Numbered from the stretch's first letter, positions 35,851 through 44,638 are shown. The stretch is 64,000 nucleotides of DNA from Paenibacillus hamazuiensis (GCF_023276405.1 NZ_JALRMO010000001.1:1364001-1428000); one strand, 5' to 3'. Numbers and translations are program-made. Notes: generated by a model from the letters alone, not told the origin.

Positions 35851-36633
35851 TCATTCATAAATCATTTTCACGGTCATGCCACCGTCGATGACGAGATTTT
35901 GCCCGGTGATGAACGAAGCGCTGTCCTCGGCCAAATAAAGACACGCCGCGGCAATATCGTCCGGTTTGCCGACTCTCCCGACAGGGTGCTGCAGCTTATC
36001 GCGCTCGCTGTGAACCGGTACGGACGCTCTCGAAGATTTTTGCCAGTCGCCTGTTTCTATCCAGCCGGGGCTGATCGCGTTAACTCGTATGCCGAACCCC
36101 CCCAAGCTTACCGCCATCGCGTGAGTGAGCGCCAAAATTCCGCCTTTCGAAGCGGAATAAGCTTCCGTATTCGGCTCGGACATAAGCGCTCTCGTTGAAG
36201 CGATGTTGACGATCGCCCCTTTGCCGAGCTTGCGCATTTCCCGGGCGGCGAGCTGGGAGCAGATGAACGTGCCTCGCAGGTTGACGCCGATAACCCTATC
36301 AAACGCCTCGAGCGGCAGCTCGAGCACGGGGCCGTTTTTGCCGATTCCGGCGTTGTTGACCAACACGTCGATGCGTCCGAGCTCCTGCACGGTAACCCGA
36401 ATCCAGCGCTCCACTTCCTGCTGCTCGGCAACGTCGACCTTCAGGAACATCGCTTCACCGCCGGCCTTGCCTATAAGCTTCACCAGCTCCAGTCCGGCCT
36501 CTTTATCGACATCGGCGACGGATACTTTGTAGCCGGAGGATGCGAACCGCAGCGCGACGGCTCTTCCGATCCCTTGAGCGCCGCCGGTTATAATCGCGAC
36601 TTTGGGCGACATTTGCACGTGTTCGTTGCTCAT
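35851..36633 (-). CDS. Short-chain dehydrogenase/reductase
   Basis: The 260-aa protein is a classical SDR: cofactor loop TGGAQGIG, acidic residue after strand 2 (VADVDKE, favouring NAD(H)), NNAG, catalytic Ser in IASTRAL, and YSASK. PGWIETG and a C-terminal DGGM end fit glucose-dehydrogenase or 3-oxoacyl-reductase-like subfamilies; the substrate cannot be set. AAAGGCGG lies 8 bases before the ATG. It leads a two-gene unit with the DMT transporter. Confidence 0.85.
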   Translation of the reverse strand: MSNEHVQMSPKVAIITGGAQGIGRAVALRFASSGYKVSVADVDKEAGLELVKLIGKAGGEAMFLKVDVAEQQEVERWIRVTVQELGRIDVLVNNAGIGKNGPVLELPLEAFDRVIGVNLRGTFICSQLAAREMRKLGKGAIVNIASTRALMSEPNTEAYSASKGGILALTHAMAVSLGGFGIRVNAISPGWIETGDWQKSSRASVPVHSERDKLQHPVGRVGKPDDIAAACLYLAEDSASFITGQNLVIDGGMTVKMIYE

Positions 36634-36739
36634 CCGAATGACCGCCTTTCTTTCGTCGGAGTTGGAAGTGCTTTTATTTAAACCATTATACTACAAAATA
36701 TAGCTATATCGGGAAGGGCTTCCTGCGAGCAATACGATC

Positions 36740-37935
36740 GAGCGGTAGGGAAAAAGCCGCTCTCGGCCTGCATAGCGCGCCGAAATCGGCATCCAGGCGA
36801 GCCGAGAGGCGGAAAAACCGGCTCTCGGCCGAGGAATCGCGCACCGCCGACTCCGGAAAGGCGGAAAAAGCCGCTCTCGGCCTGCTTAGTGCGCCGGAAC
36901 CAGCAACCGTGCGAGCCGAGAGGCGGAAAAACCGGCTCTCAGCCGCGGAACCGCGCAGCGCCGGCGCCGGAAAGGCGGAAAAAGCCGCTCTCGGCCTGCA
37001 TAGCGCGCCGAAATCGGCATCCAGGCGAGCCGAGAGGCGGAAAAACCGGCTCTCGGCCGAGCAACCGCGCAGCGCCGCCGCCGGAAAGGCGGAAAAACCT
37101 TCTCTCGGCCTGCTTAGCGCGCCGAAATCGGCTACCGAGCGAGCTGAGAGCCGGAAAAGCCGGCTCTCAGCCGAGCAATCGCGCACCGCCGGCGCCGGAA
37201 AGGCAGAAAAACCCTCTCTCGGCCTGCTAAGCGTGCCGAAGTCGGCTACCGAGCGAGCCGAGAGCCGGAAAAACCGGCTCTCAGCCGCGGAACCGCGCAC
37301 CGCCGACGCCGGAAAGGCGGAAAAAGCCGCTCTCGGCCTGCAAAGCGCGCCGAAATCGGCTACCGAGCGAGCTGAGAGCCGGAAAAACCGGCTCTCGGCC
37401 GAGCAATCGCGCACTGCCGACGCCGGAAAGACGGAAAAAGCCGCTCTCGGCCCGCTTAGCGCGCCGAAATCGGCTACCGAGCGAGCCGAGAGCCGGAAAA
37501 ACCGGCTCTCAGCCGCGGAACCGCGCAGCGCCGGCGCCGGAAAGGCGGAAAAACCCGCTCTCGGCCCGCTTAGCGCGCCGAAGTCGGCTACCGAGCGAGC
37601 TGAGAGCCGGAAAAACCGGCTCTCAGCCGCGGAACCGCGCAGCGCCGACGCCGGAAAGGCGGAAAAAGCCGCTCTCGGCCTGCAAAGCGCACTGAAATCG
37701 GCTACCGAGCGAGCCGAGAGCCGGAAAAACCGGCTCTCAGCCGAGGAACCGCGCAGCGCCGGCGCCGGAAAGGCGGAAAAACCCGCTCTCGGCCCGCTTA
37801 GCGCGCCGAAGTCGGCTACCGAGCGAGCTGAGAGCCGGAAAAACCGGCTCTCAGCCGAGCAATCGCGCAGCGTCGCCGCCGGAAAGGCGGAAAAAGCCGC
37901 TCTCGGCCCGTTTAGCGCGCCAATCTGGCTGCCTC
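36740..37935. repeat. 114-bp tandem repeat array, about 10.4 copies
   Basis: The segment GGAAAAAGCCGCTCTCGGCC (or a close variant) recurs at a constant 114-base spacing from 36749 to 37889, so the period is strict. Each unit holds two related half-units of about 52 and 62 bases. One carries the hairpin GAGAGCCGG-A5-CCGGCTCTC, the other the weaker GGCGG-A4/5-(C)CCGC form. The array is GC-rich. Because 114 is a multiple of three, several frames stay open on both strands, giving 38-residue repeats on paper, but none has a ribosome site and I do not call a gene. The flanks (36634-36739; 37936-38020) hold no gene. Confidence 0.92.
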
Positions 37936-38020
37936 TGAATAAGCTTGCCATTGCCAGTCCGGCGCAGATGGACTACTATGAAGATAAGAGCCAAAATCTT
38001 CATGAAACGGAGGTCCGTCC

Positions 38021-38305
38021 GTGGATACGGAAAAAAAACCGAACCGCGAAATTACTTATCAGGTCGGCTGGAAGCGGGGGAAAATTCGCCATGAATCGCA
38101 GGACGGGACCGAGCAGGGGCGTGGGAAGCCCGATGAGCTCCCGCGCACGCGGATTGAAACCGTCCATTTGTTTTTGAATCGTTATTTGTTTCGTCCTGTT
38201 CCGACGGTATCTGAACGCTTGCTGCCCTACGTGCTGTGGACGCTGCCGGCGGTCAGCTTTTTCGTTTGTCTAACGTTGGTTTATATTCTCATCAGAACGG
38301 CATAG
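38021..38305 (+). CDS. Small membrane protein (94 aa)
   Basis: It starts at GTG 38021, 8 bases after GGAGG. A charged N-terminal part (about 1-65) is followed by one hydrophobic helix (about 68-91, LLPYVLWTLPAVSFFVCLTLVYIL). The first 50 residues are basic with DNA/RNA-like charge but no recognised motif. It is followed after 9 bases by another small membrane protein. Function unknown. Confidence 0.65.
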   Translation: MDTEKKPNREITYQVGWKRGKIRHESQDGTEQGRGKPDELPRTRIETVHLFLNRYLFRPVPTVSERLLPYVLWTLPAVSFFVCLTLVYILIRTA

Positions 38306-38314
38306 GAGGAACTC

Positions 38315-38716
38315 ATGAATTTTTTATTGGCTTTATTCGGCGGCCTCATCGGTTTGTTCGTCACCGGTGCCGCCGTTTTCATGGCATGGCTTTACCTTCA
38401 GCATAGGAAGCAGCCCGAAACTTCCGCCTACGAGCCGCCGGTGCTGCTCAAATGGACCTCGTTCGATTATGCTCTGATCATATTATTTCTGATCGGGTCG
38501 TTGTTTTTGTTTACCGATGCGCTTGCGGTCATACGGGACCGCGAAAGTTACCCGCTGTATCATTACGGTTACTTGCTGTGCGGCTTCGTCTTTACGTTTC
38601 TGGGCATGTTGTTTATGGTGGTTCGCCTTGCGTTAGTATTATCAATGGTTCGTTCCGGGAGCTTGCGTGCGCCAAATCATCATAACCATCCAGGCGATGC
38701 TGACCAGCCCGAATAG
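38315..38716 (+). CDS. Small membrane protein (133 aa)
   Basis: TAGGAGGA lies 5 bases before the ATG. There are three hydrophobic helices (about 5-28, 52-72 and 86-112) and a hydrophilic His/Asn-rich tail. Its last 75 bases overlap the end of the convergent ykvI gene. No family recognised; the preceding 94-aa gene is its likely partner. Confidence 0.65.
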   Translation: MNFLLALFGGLIGLFVTGAAVFMAWLYLQHRKQPETSAYEPPVLLKWTSFDYALIILFLIGSLFLFTDALAVIRDRESYPLYHYGYLLCGFVFTFLGMLFMVVRLALVLSMVRSGSLRAPNHHNHPGDADQPE

Positions 38717-39688
38717 CGGGTACAGCGTGGAAAGCAGCGTTTTGAAGCCGAATTGGCTGACTACATAGCTTAGTGCGAGCACCGCGGCAATAACCGCACG
38801 GTTCGGGATGGAGAAGCGCTGCTCGATTTGCAGCGACAGCCCGTAAATATCGCCGACGAACGTCGTAAAAATTTCTCCGTAAATGACCAGGATAAACATC
38901 GCCTGCAAAACCCCGCCGAGCCGCTCAATGATGCCGCCCATCGGAATGTCGAACTGGGCGATGCCGGGCATATGCGCGGACAGTGCAAAATGGCCGGCCA
39001 GCAGCATAATCCCGATGCCGACCCCGCCCCAAATGCCGCCCCAAAACAGGACTGAGCGATCCTTAGTCTGGGCTCCGAGCGGGACGAGCACGGCTTGAGC
39101 CATCGCCAGATTAAACGCCGAATACAGGAACGGTGCGGCCCAGATCGTTTCCAGCGGATAGTCGGACGTCATCCGGAGCCAGTTCCCCGAACTGGGGGAA
39201 TCCCACGTATGCCAAACGATGACGCCGCTGAAAAACAGCATCATCGGCACCACGATCGAATTAACAGTCAAAATCGCCTTCATGCCGCGGGTCAGAACGA
39301 CATAGGCGAGGATGACCGTTACGATGAGCCCCGTCTGATAGGACCCGTGAAGCTGTTCGGCAAAAACCGAACCGCCTCCGGCCAGCATCACCGTTGTGAC
39401 TCCGAACAAAACGACCATCGTAAACAGGCTGATCCAATTGCTCAGCTTCGGGCCGAACAAATACGCATTCATATCTTCATACGATTTGGCGCCGACCTGG
39501 CTTGCCAGCAGCATCAGCTTGATGCCGAGCCATACGAACAAGGTGCTTGCGACGGCGATCGTAAACGTAGCCATCCAACCGTATTTGGTGAAAAACTGGA
39601 CGATTTCCTGTCCCGTCGCGAACCCGGCCCCGACGACGGTCCCGGTATACGTAAAGCTGATTTGCAGGATAGTGGCTATTTTTTTCAT
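38642..39688 (-). CDS. ykvI: YkvI-family membrane protein
   Basis: ATG 39688 (MKKIATILQISFTYTGTVVGAGFATGQEIVQFF) follows GGAGG. The 348-aa product has about ten membrane helices and the LeuT-like N-terminal signature GTVVGAGFATGQE. YkvI is a predicted amino-acid-type transporter related to the APC/BCCT superfamily; substrate not known. The open frame continues upstream without a ribosome site. Confidence 0.85.
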   Translation of the reverse strand: MKKIATILQISFTYTGTVVGAGFATGQEIVQFFTKYGWMATFTIAVASTLFVWLGIKLMLLASQVGAKSYEDMNAYLFGPKLSNWISLFTMVVLFGVTTVMLAGGGSVFAEQLHGSYQTGLIVTVILAYVVLTRGMKAILTVNSIVVPMMLFFSGVIVWHTWDSPSSGNWLRMTSDYPLETIWAAPFLYSAFNLAMAQAVLVPLGAQTKDRSVLFWGGIWGGVGIGIMLLAGHFALSAHMPGIAQFDIPMGGIIERLGGVLQAMFILVIYGEIFTTFVGDIYGLSLQIEQRFSIPNRAVIAAVLALSYVVSQFGFKTLLSTLYPLFGLVSIAWMVMMIWRTQAPGTNH

Positions 39689-40354
39689 AAATACCGCGCC
39701 TCCGCCTTTGTACAACCTGTTTAGTACAAGGTATGTACGCAGCAAGCCCGGCATGCCTTTGTTTTGCTTTCTTGAGATAGGAGAAGTCAATTAACTGGAA
39801 ATGAACGGACTATGGCGGGGGATAGGAGCAATCGAGGCGGGGGCTTTTCTTATAGTAATGTTCGCGAATGGTAGAGCTTGAGCGGGTCCGGGGCACCCGA
39901 GCGCAAAGTTGTCAAGTTCAGCGCGACCATAACGGAACTATGGTGCGCTAAATCGATCCTTTTCAGATATTTTTGGAAATTAGCGGAACTCAGGTGCTCT
40001 ATTTGCCTGTTCGTCCGATACAAAATGCCATTTTCCATTGATTTAGCGCATCCCAGTTCCTTTATTTTTCCGATGCAGCTATTTTTTCGAGAATAGCGAA
40101 CGTGTATTCCGCTATTTTAATAAGCTGCTTATTTTTAGAAGCAAGTCCTATCAGATATGGACCTCGATCCATCGAAAGCGTTAACCTGATAACATTGCCC
40201 GAGCCGAGCGCCTTGAGTGCTTTGGAGCAAAGCCGGCTTCGAATCCCGGGGCCCCTTCAAAGGGGACTTAGGGGTCGGGACCCTCTTGTTCGCCAATTGA
40301 TCATTTTTCTGCTAGAATAGGATAGCAATATTTTTCAATACGGAGCGTGTGGGC
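39689..40354. repeat. Intergenic region with dispersed short repeats
   Basis: No gene is seen in about 660 bases. Three copies of a short motif of the form CGGAACT-n3/4-GGTGC-GCTA occur at 39933-39953, 39984-40003 and, inverted, 40041-40060. A G/C-block element with GCGCCTTGAG, CGGGGCCCC and GGGGACTTAGGGGTCGGGACC at about 40205-40285 resembles that at 10779-10850. A hint of a TAGAAT -10 box lies near 40314 before dedA. Confidence 0.6.
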
Positions 40355-40957
40355 GTGCAGGAACAACTATTGGATATGATCGCGCAATACGGATATGTCG
40401 CTCTATTCGGGCTGCTCGCGCTGGGAATTGTCGGTTTACCGGTGCCCGACGAGATTTTGATGACGACCGTGGGGTCGTTAGCCTCGATGGGGGTTCTTTC
40501 CTATTCCATGTCATTTGTCGTATGTTATCTCGGAGCGATGACCGGAATGATCGTCAGCTACACGCTCGGCCGAAAAGTGGGGAAGCCGGTGCTTTACCGT
40601 GTTGGCAAATGGGTGAAGCTCTCACCGAGCCGCCTGGAGAAAGCGGAGGGCTGGTTTCATAAATACGGTCTGTGGACCGTCGCTTTCGGATATTACGTGC
40701 CGGGGGTTCGCCATTTCACCTGTTATTTGGCGGGAGTCAGCGGCGTCGGCTTTTGGCGTTATTTGCTTTATGCCGGAACAGGGGCGCTGATCTGGGTGTT
40801 CAGCTTTTTGACACTCGGTCACCTGATCGGGGAAAACGCGCCGGCCCTGCTGAACTTGATCCATAAATATATGGGCATAAGCATTGCCGTTTTGCTTGTT
40901 ATACTGGGCATCGTCGTTTATTGGTACATTCGCCGTAGAAAAAAAGCGGTCTCGTAA
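40355..40957 (+). CDS. DedA-family (SNARE-associated) membrane protein
   Basis: GTG 40355 is chosen because GGAG lies 9 bases before it; GTG 40349 is only 3 bases away. The 200-aa protein has four to five helices, the DedA signature GLPVPDEILMTTVGSLASMG, and re-entrant loop motif GYYVPGVRHFTCYLAGVSG. DedA proteins maintain the envelope and are proposed undecaprenyl-phosphate or lipid scramblases. It ends with basic residues at the cytosolic side. Confidence 0.9.
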   Translation: MQEQLLDMIAQYGYVALFGLLALGIVGLPVPDEILMTTVGSLASMGVLSYSMSFVVCYLGAMTGMIVSYTLGRKVGKPVLYRVGKWVKLSPSRLEKAEGWFHKYGLWTVAFGYYVPGVRHFTCYLAGVSGVGFWRYLLYAGTGALIWVFSFLTLGHLIGENAPALLNLIHKYMGISIAVLLVILGIVVYWYIRRRKKAVS

Positions 40958-40972
40958 CAAAGTCTCGTAACA

Positions 40973-41020
40973 AAATAAAAGCTCCTCTCCGCGTAACGCG
41001 CGAAAGGAGCTTTTATTTTT
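40973..41020. terminator. Bidirectional terminator
   Basis: AAAATAAAAGCTCCT pairs with AGGAGCTTTTATTTT across an inner CGCG stem. Confidence 0.88.
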
Positions 41021-41036
41021 GCCGGGTCGGAAGCGT

Positions 41037-41777
41037 TTATTTGCCGGAGAACAGCTTGATCGAAGTGATTTGTCCCGACTTGGGGTCGACATCCAGCTTG
41101 AGCACCGTGCCTTCCGATTTGTACGATAACACGTAACTTGTGTTGGAATCCGGCTTGCCTAACGCATTGTAGGCGTCTTCTACGGTTTGGCCGAGCGTGA
41201 GACCGTTCAGTCCGGGGTCGACTTCCGCGCTGCGCACGTCGACGAACTGAAGCTGCTTTTGTTTATTAAAGCCGACCGTAAAATCGGTGTAATCGAACAC
41301 CGTAAGCGGGTCGGTATCGTCATCCATCGTAAATTGCTCCTTCGGCTCGCCGAATTTGGCGATGACCGTCTCGGGAGAAGTTTTCATCGTAAGGCCCATC
41401 AGCGACGGCTTGGCTTGGCTGTACGATTCCTGTACCTCCACCTTCGGCTTGGGAGTGGGTGCTGGGGAGGAAGCCGGTTTGTTAGGCTCCGCCGTCTTCT
41501 CCTGTGCGGCTCCGCTTTGCTCTGCACTCGACAACGTCACCTTGTCTCCGGGATGGGCTTCCTCCGGTTGGCCGGCAAGCTGCGCCGCATTAACCGCAGA
41601 AGGTGCCTGAACTGCAGGCGTTATATCTTGATGGGCCGGGACGACGGTTATCGGCTCGGGTGTATTTACGGCTCCCGCAGCCCGTTCCGCCGATTCCGTT
41701 TGTTTGCACCCGGTGATGAGCATCATAAGGATGAAAGGAATAGCGGCTACCGAAATGAAACGATATTTATAATTCAC
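41037..41777 (-). CDS. Lipoprotein with C-terminal YjgB/SmpA-like domain
   Basis: GTG 41777 is favoured over TTG 41783 because AAAGGA lies 9 bases before it. The 246-aa product has a signal peptide with lipobox LITGC, a long Pro/Ala/Glu-rich linker (about 30-120) and a folded domain (about 125-246) with two related halves: LMGLTMKTSPETVIAKFGEP and LNGLTLGQTVEDAYNALGKP. These resemble the DUF4309/SmpA-like surface domains. Function unknown. Confidence 0.7.
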   Translation of the reverse strand: MNYKYRFISVAAIPFILMMLITGCKQTESAERAAGAVNTPEPITVVPAHQDITPAVQAPSAVNAAQLAGQPEEAHPGDKVTLSSAEQSGAAQEKTAEPNKPASSPAPTPKPKVEVQESYSQAKPSLMGLTMKTSPETVIAKFGEPKEQFTMDDDTDPLTVFDYTDFTVGFNKQKQLQFVDVRSAEVDPGLNGLTLGQTVEDAYNALGKPDSNTSYVLSYKSEGTVLKLDVDPKSGQITSIKLFSGK

Positions 41778-41788
41778 GGGCAATCATC

Positions 41789-41830
41789 CTTTCATGGGCT
41801 TGCTTTCATGGGCTTGCTTTCATGGATTTA
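41789..41830. repeat. 14-bp short tandem repeat
   Basis: CTTTCATGGGCTTG is present in two exact copies plus a partial third, in the leader of the minus-strand lipoprotein. From 41831 to 42108 I see no gene; the stretch is AT-rich and leads to xpt. No purine riboswitch fold is evident. Confidence 0.7.
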
Positions 41831-42108
41831 CTTTCATTGGCAACATCACTAATCATACTCTGTGCAGCGCCTCGCGACAAAGGGCGAAAATGGGGGATTT
41901 TCAGCCGAATTTTATGAAAACGGGCCGTTTTTATTTTCTGAAAGCGAATTTCATGGCCAAGGTACATTTTTCATACGCTTTACTATTATAGACATCATTT
42001 CCTTTAAAAAAGTTGCGCTTCTTTTCAAATGTTTTGCAAAGATAGTACTTGAAACTCACTTTTGCGGTATGATAAGTTTAACTGCAAGTATGTCGGTGGA
42101 GGTAACGT

Positions 42109-42678
42109 ATGGACTTATTGAAGAAAAAAATATTGGAAGTCGGCGTCCTGTTGTCCAAGGACGTGATCAAGCTTGATGCGATCCTGAATCACCAGGTCGA
42201 TCCGGAGCTGACGATGGAGATGGGCAAAGCATTTGCCTCCCGGTTCGGGGAGGCCGGAATCGATAAAGTGATTACGATTGAGTCGTCGGGTATTCCGATC
42301 GCATTCGCAACCGCACTTCAGCTGAAGGTGCCGCTCGTATTTGCGCGCCGCAAAAAGACGCTGACAACCGACGAGGAAAACTGGAGCGAGCGCGTTCCTT
42401 CTTTTACCAAAGGGATCGTAACCGATATCGTGGTATCCAAGGAGTTTTTGAAAGAGGGAGAACGGGTATTGATCATTGACGATATGATTGCCAACGGGGA
42501 TGCGGCAAGAGGATTAATTCGCGTCATTCGCCGGGCCGGGGCAGTCGTAGCCGGGATGGGCATCGCTGTGGAAAAGTCGTTCCAATCCGGCGGTCGCTCC
42601 ATTCGCGAGGCAGGCATTGAAGTGGAGTCCCTCGTTAAAATCGCCTCGATGGAGAACGGGCAAATCATGTTCGAATAA
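42109..42678 (+). CDS. xpt: Xanthine phosphoribosyltransferase
   Basis: The 189-aa protein salvages xanthine to XMP using PRPP. The PRPP-binding loop is VLIIDDMIANGDAARGL, and ESSGIPIAFATAL and the flexible loop near RRKKTLTT fit Xpt rather than Apt. GGTGGAGG lies before the ATG. In B. subtilis xpt is followed by pbuX and has a guanine riboswitch; here neither is visible. Confidence 0.93.
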   Translation: MDLLKKKILEVGVLLSKDVIKLDAILNHQVDPELTMEMGKAFASRFGEAGIDKVITIESSGIPIAFATALQLKVPLVFARRKKTLTTDEENWSERVPSFTKGIVTDIVVSKEFLKEGERVLIIDDMIANGDAARGLIRVIRRAGAVVAGMGIAVEKSFQSGGRSIREAGIEVESLVKIASMENGQIMFE

Positions 42679-42771
42679 TGAAAATGAAGAATTATTTTCA
42701 AAATTGAAGTACCTTCCCTCTCAAACGTTTTTCCTTTATAATGTACCTTAAGTGAGAGAGGAGGCATAACT

Positions 42772-43098
42772 ATGGGTGAGACTGTAATTCCGGCTGATTT
42801 CCTGTTGACAAAGCTGTCTGAGGCGAAGACCCATTTCGAACGTGCCCTGGATTGCAAACATACCGAGTTCGACGACCTTTATCCTTATATGATTGAGCAT
42901 CCTCAATTTTTTTGGTACAAAAGGTACGTGGCGTGGTCCGAACTCTTGACGATCGTAAAGCTCTGTGACCAATTGAACGTGGAGTGGGAGGGGCAATTTT
43001 CCGCCCAGCAAACGGAGTATATCAAGAAACGCGTCATGTCCAGCAGAGTGCTCGATTACTGGTTTGAAACGAACGATTCCAAGGAACATGTCGGCTGA
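42772..43098 (+). CDS. 108-aa cytosolic protein, unknown function
   Basis: A very strong ribosome site (AGAGAGGAGG) lies before ATG 42772 and a TATAAT box is seen about 35 bases upstream. The protein is helical, rich in aromatic residues (YPYMIEHPQFFWYKRYVAWSEL) and ends hydrophilic. No membrane segment or known motif. A terminator follows. Confidence 0.7.
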   Translation: MGETVIPADFLLTKLSEAKTHFERALDCKHTEFDDLYPYMIEHPQFFWYKRYVAWSELLTIVKLCDQLNVEWEGQFSAQQTEYIKKRVMSSRVLDYWFETNDSKEHVG

Positions 43099-43127
43099 AT
43101 AATCAACTGTCATATAGGGACCTGCGC

Positions 43128-43159
43128 AGACCGGATCACCGGAAGCCGGGTCTTTTTTT
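43128..43159 (+). terminator. Intrinsic terminator
   Basis: AGACCGG pairs with CCGGGTCT (one bulge), then seven T. Confidence 0.8.
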
Positions 43160-43185
43160 AATCAGCGATAAGGAGGTTTGGAAAA

Positions 43186-43407
43186 ATGATTAGCGATGAA
43201 CAATTGGATCAATACCGGCTGGACGGAACGCTGCTTCGGGTTATTCGCGATGCAAACCCGGACAACGATGTGCGGGGGATTGTCGTGGCTTGGGATGACG
43301 AGCATGTGGTTATCCGCAAGCGGAATAAAAATATGGTAAAGCTGAAAAGGAGCTACCGGTACCAGCCTTACAGCGAGCCGAGGAGCACGGAAGGGCTCGG
43401 TATTTGA
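43186..43407 (+). CDS. Small basic beta-rich protein (73 aa)
   Basis: AAGGAGG lies before the ATG. The sequence TLLRVIRDANPDNDVRGIVVAWDDEHVVIRKRNKNMVKL looks like one small beta barrel (KOW/Sm-like), with a basic strand. It might bind nucleic acid; no family is recognised. Confidence 0.65.
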   Translation: MISDEQLDQYRLDGTLLRVIRDANPDNDVRGIVVAWDDEHVVIRKRNKNMVKLKRSYRYQPYSEPRSTEGLGI

Positions 43408-43447
43408 TCCGCGGCTGCGGGATATCCTAAGGGAAGAGGTGAGGTTA

Positions 43448-43657
43448 ATGAATTACATTCCTTTGGATGAATTTCATGTAGTCATTGCTAAAAAGCAGCC
43501 GGACGGACAGTGGAAAGGCGAGGTCGTGATGCTGCCTGCAGACCGCAGGCAGGACCCGCTTGACGCGACTCATCTGTTTGACGTTCCCGCGCAGAAAAGC
43601 CCGGAGCAGCTTCAGGAATTGGCTTTTCAGGCGCTCAAGGCTTACCGCGAAGGCTAA
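43448..43657 (+). CDS. Small protein (69 aa), unknown function
   Basis: ATG 43448 follows AGAGGTGAGG; the frame also allows GTG 43439. A beta-strand pattern (FHVVIAKKQPDGQWKGEVVMLP) is followed by a helix (SPEQLQELAFQALKAYREG). Placed 40 bases after the 73-aa gene, probably co-transcribed. Confidence 0.6.
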   Translation: MNYIPLDEFHVVIAKKQPDGQWKGEVVMLPADRRQDPLDATHLFDVPAQKSPEQLQELAFQALKAYREG

Positions 43658-43668
43658 CCGGACCGCTC

Positions 43669-43896
43669 TCACCTGGCTCCCGTAAACAAGGAGATCAGAA
43701 ACAGCAGGCCAAGCGTGCTCACCAGGGACAGCATGACAAAACCGATCCCCCCCAGCAGCAAAAGTCCTCCGGGAAAGATGAGCAGCAGCGCAAAAGCCGC
43801 GATGAAACCCCATAACAGCAGCTGAAACGTCAGTCTGAACAGTCCCCACAAAATGCAGGCGAGCAAAACGCCGAACAGCAATTGGACGATGATCAT
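43669..43896 (-). CDS. Small membrane protein (75 aa)
   Basis: ATG 43896 (MIIVQLLFGVLLACI) follows AAGGAG by 9 bases; the longer frame at 43905 abuts the ribosome site. Three hydrophobic segments almost fill the protein, with Gly-rich turns (FPGGLLLLGGIG). Convergent with the preceding gene. Function unknown. Confidence 0.65.
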   Translation of the reverse strand: MIIVQLLFGVLLACILWGLFRLTFQLLLWGFIAAFALLLIFPGGLLLLGGIGFVMLSLVSTLGLLFLISLFTGAR

Positions 43897-44000
43897 CCGG
43901 TTCATCTCCTTTTTCGTTTTTGCGTCTTACTGCATGTATATTCTGAACGGTTCGTCATATACTGATAATCCAACCAGGCACATAAGCGGGAGGAGAAGTT

Positions 44001-44096
44001 ATGGCTAAGGAAGGCTCTGCGCTGAAAGGAACGGTTTACGGCATTTTGTTTACGCTTCCATTTTGGGGTTTTTTGGCCTGGCTTATTTTCAAATAA
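44001..44096 (+). CDS. 31-aa single-pass membrane peptide
   Basis: GGGAGGAG lies 5 bases before the ATG, as good a site as any in the window. The peptide is MAKEGSALKG followed by one aromatic-rich helix (TVYGILFTLPFWGFLAWLIFK) and stop. Small membrane peptides of this kind often bind larger complexes; none is indicated here. The divergent gene is a 75-aa membrane protein. Confidence 0.7.
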   Translation: MAKEGSALKGTVYGILFTLPFWGFLAWLIFK

Positions 44097-44152
44097 AAAG
44101 ACCTTCTTTCACATCGTATGCGAATGAAGATCTTTAGCATGTTTAAAAAATG

Positions 44153-44473
44153 TTATTCGAGATTGGATTGCGATTTGCTGATCATTTTGTTGCCGCGGAA
44201 AGTAATCTTTGCCGATGAATTCGGCTTATCGCCTTTATACTGATAGGTAACGGTATAATCGGGGAGATTTTTATCGCCGGTTTCGGAAACAATCTGCCCC
44301 GGACCTCCGACAGCCTTTTGCACGTCCTCGTACGAAGCATCCGGGTTAATGCTGTCGAATTCCGCTTTCGTAATCGTTACTTCCTGTTGTTGCTGCTGCT
44401 GCTTTGGAGCTGCAGAGCAACCGGCACCGATCATCAGCATGGCGGCAGTCAACAAAATAGCCCACTTGCGCAT
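44153..44473 (-). CDS. Small lipoprotein with DUF3862/SmpA-like fold
   Basis: The 106-aa protein has a signal peptide with lipobox IGAGC, a Gln run (about 25-30), and a BLIP/SmpA-like domain: ITKAEFDSINPDASYEDVQKAVGGPGQIVSETG ... ITFRGNKMISKSQSNL. AAGGAG lies before the ATG. It resembles the repeated halves of the 41037 lipoprotein. Surface-located; function unknown. Confidence 0.75.
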   Translation of the reverse strand: MRKWAILLTAAMLMIGAGCSAAPKQQQQQQEVTITKAEFDSINPDASYEDVQKAVGGPGQIVSETGDKNLPDYTVTYQYKGDKPNSSAKITFRGNKMISKSQSNLE

Positions 44474-44586
44474 CGTTCATCACTCCTTACTTTCATTCCG
44501 TCGTGTTTTGATGTTAGTAGTCCCTTGGATGGGCCCGCCTATTCATTTTAGCGAATAAAAGGGTGCTTTGTCCAGAAAACCGGGTA

Positions 44587-44615
44587 TTGACTTGTCCGTT
44601 CCAGCGTGGTAATAT
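44587..44615 (+). promoter_or_regulatory. Promoter of tRNA-Leu copy 1
   Basis: TTGACT and TAATAT with a 17-base spacer, 23 bases before the tRNA. Confidence 0.7.
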
Positions 44616-44638
44616 CATGAATACGCGATTCATTTCAT

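Noticed and set aside
36740-37935. CRISPR array
   Set aside because: Units abut at an exact period with no unique spacers, and there are no cas genes.
36704-38177. Long open frames of about 420 codons on both strands across the 114-bp array
   Set aside because: They stay open because the period is a multiple of three. Neither start has a ribosome site, and the plus frame ends in text that is out of frame with the real 38021 gene.
41831-42108. Purine riboswitch before xpt
   Set aside because: I could not find the conserved three-way junction motifs in the leader.
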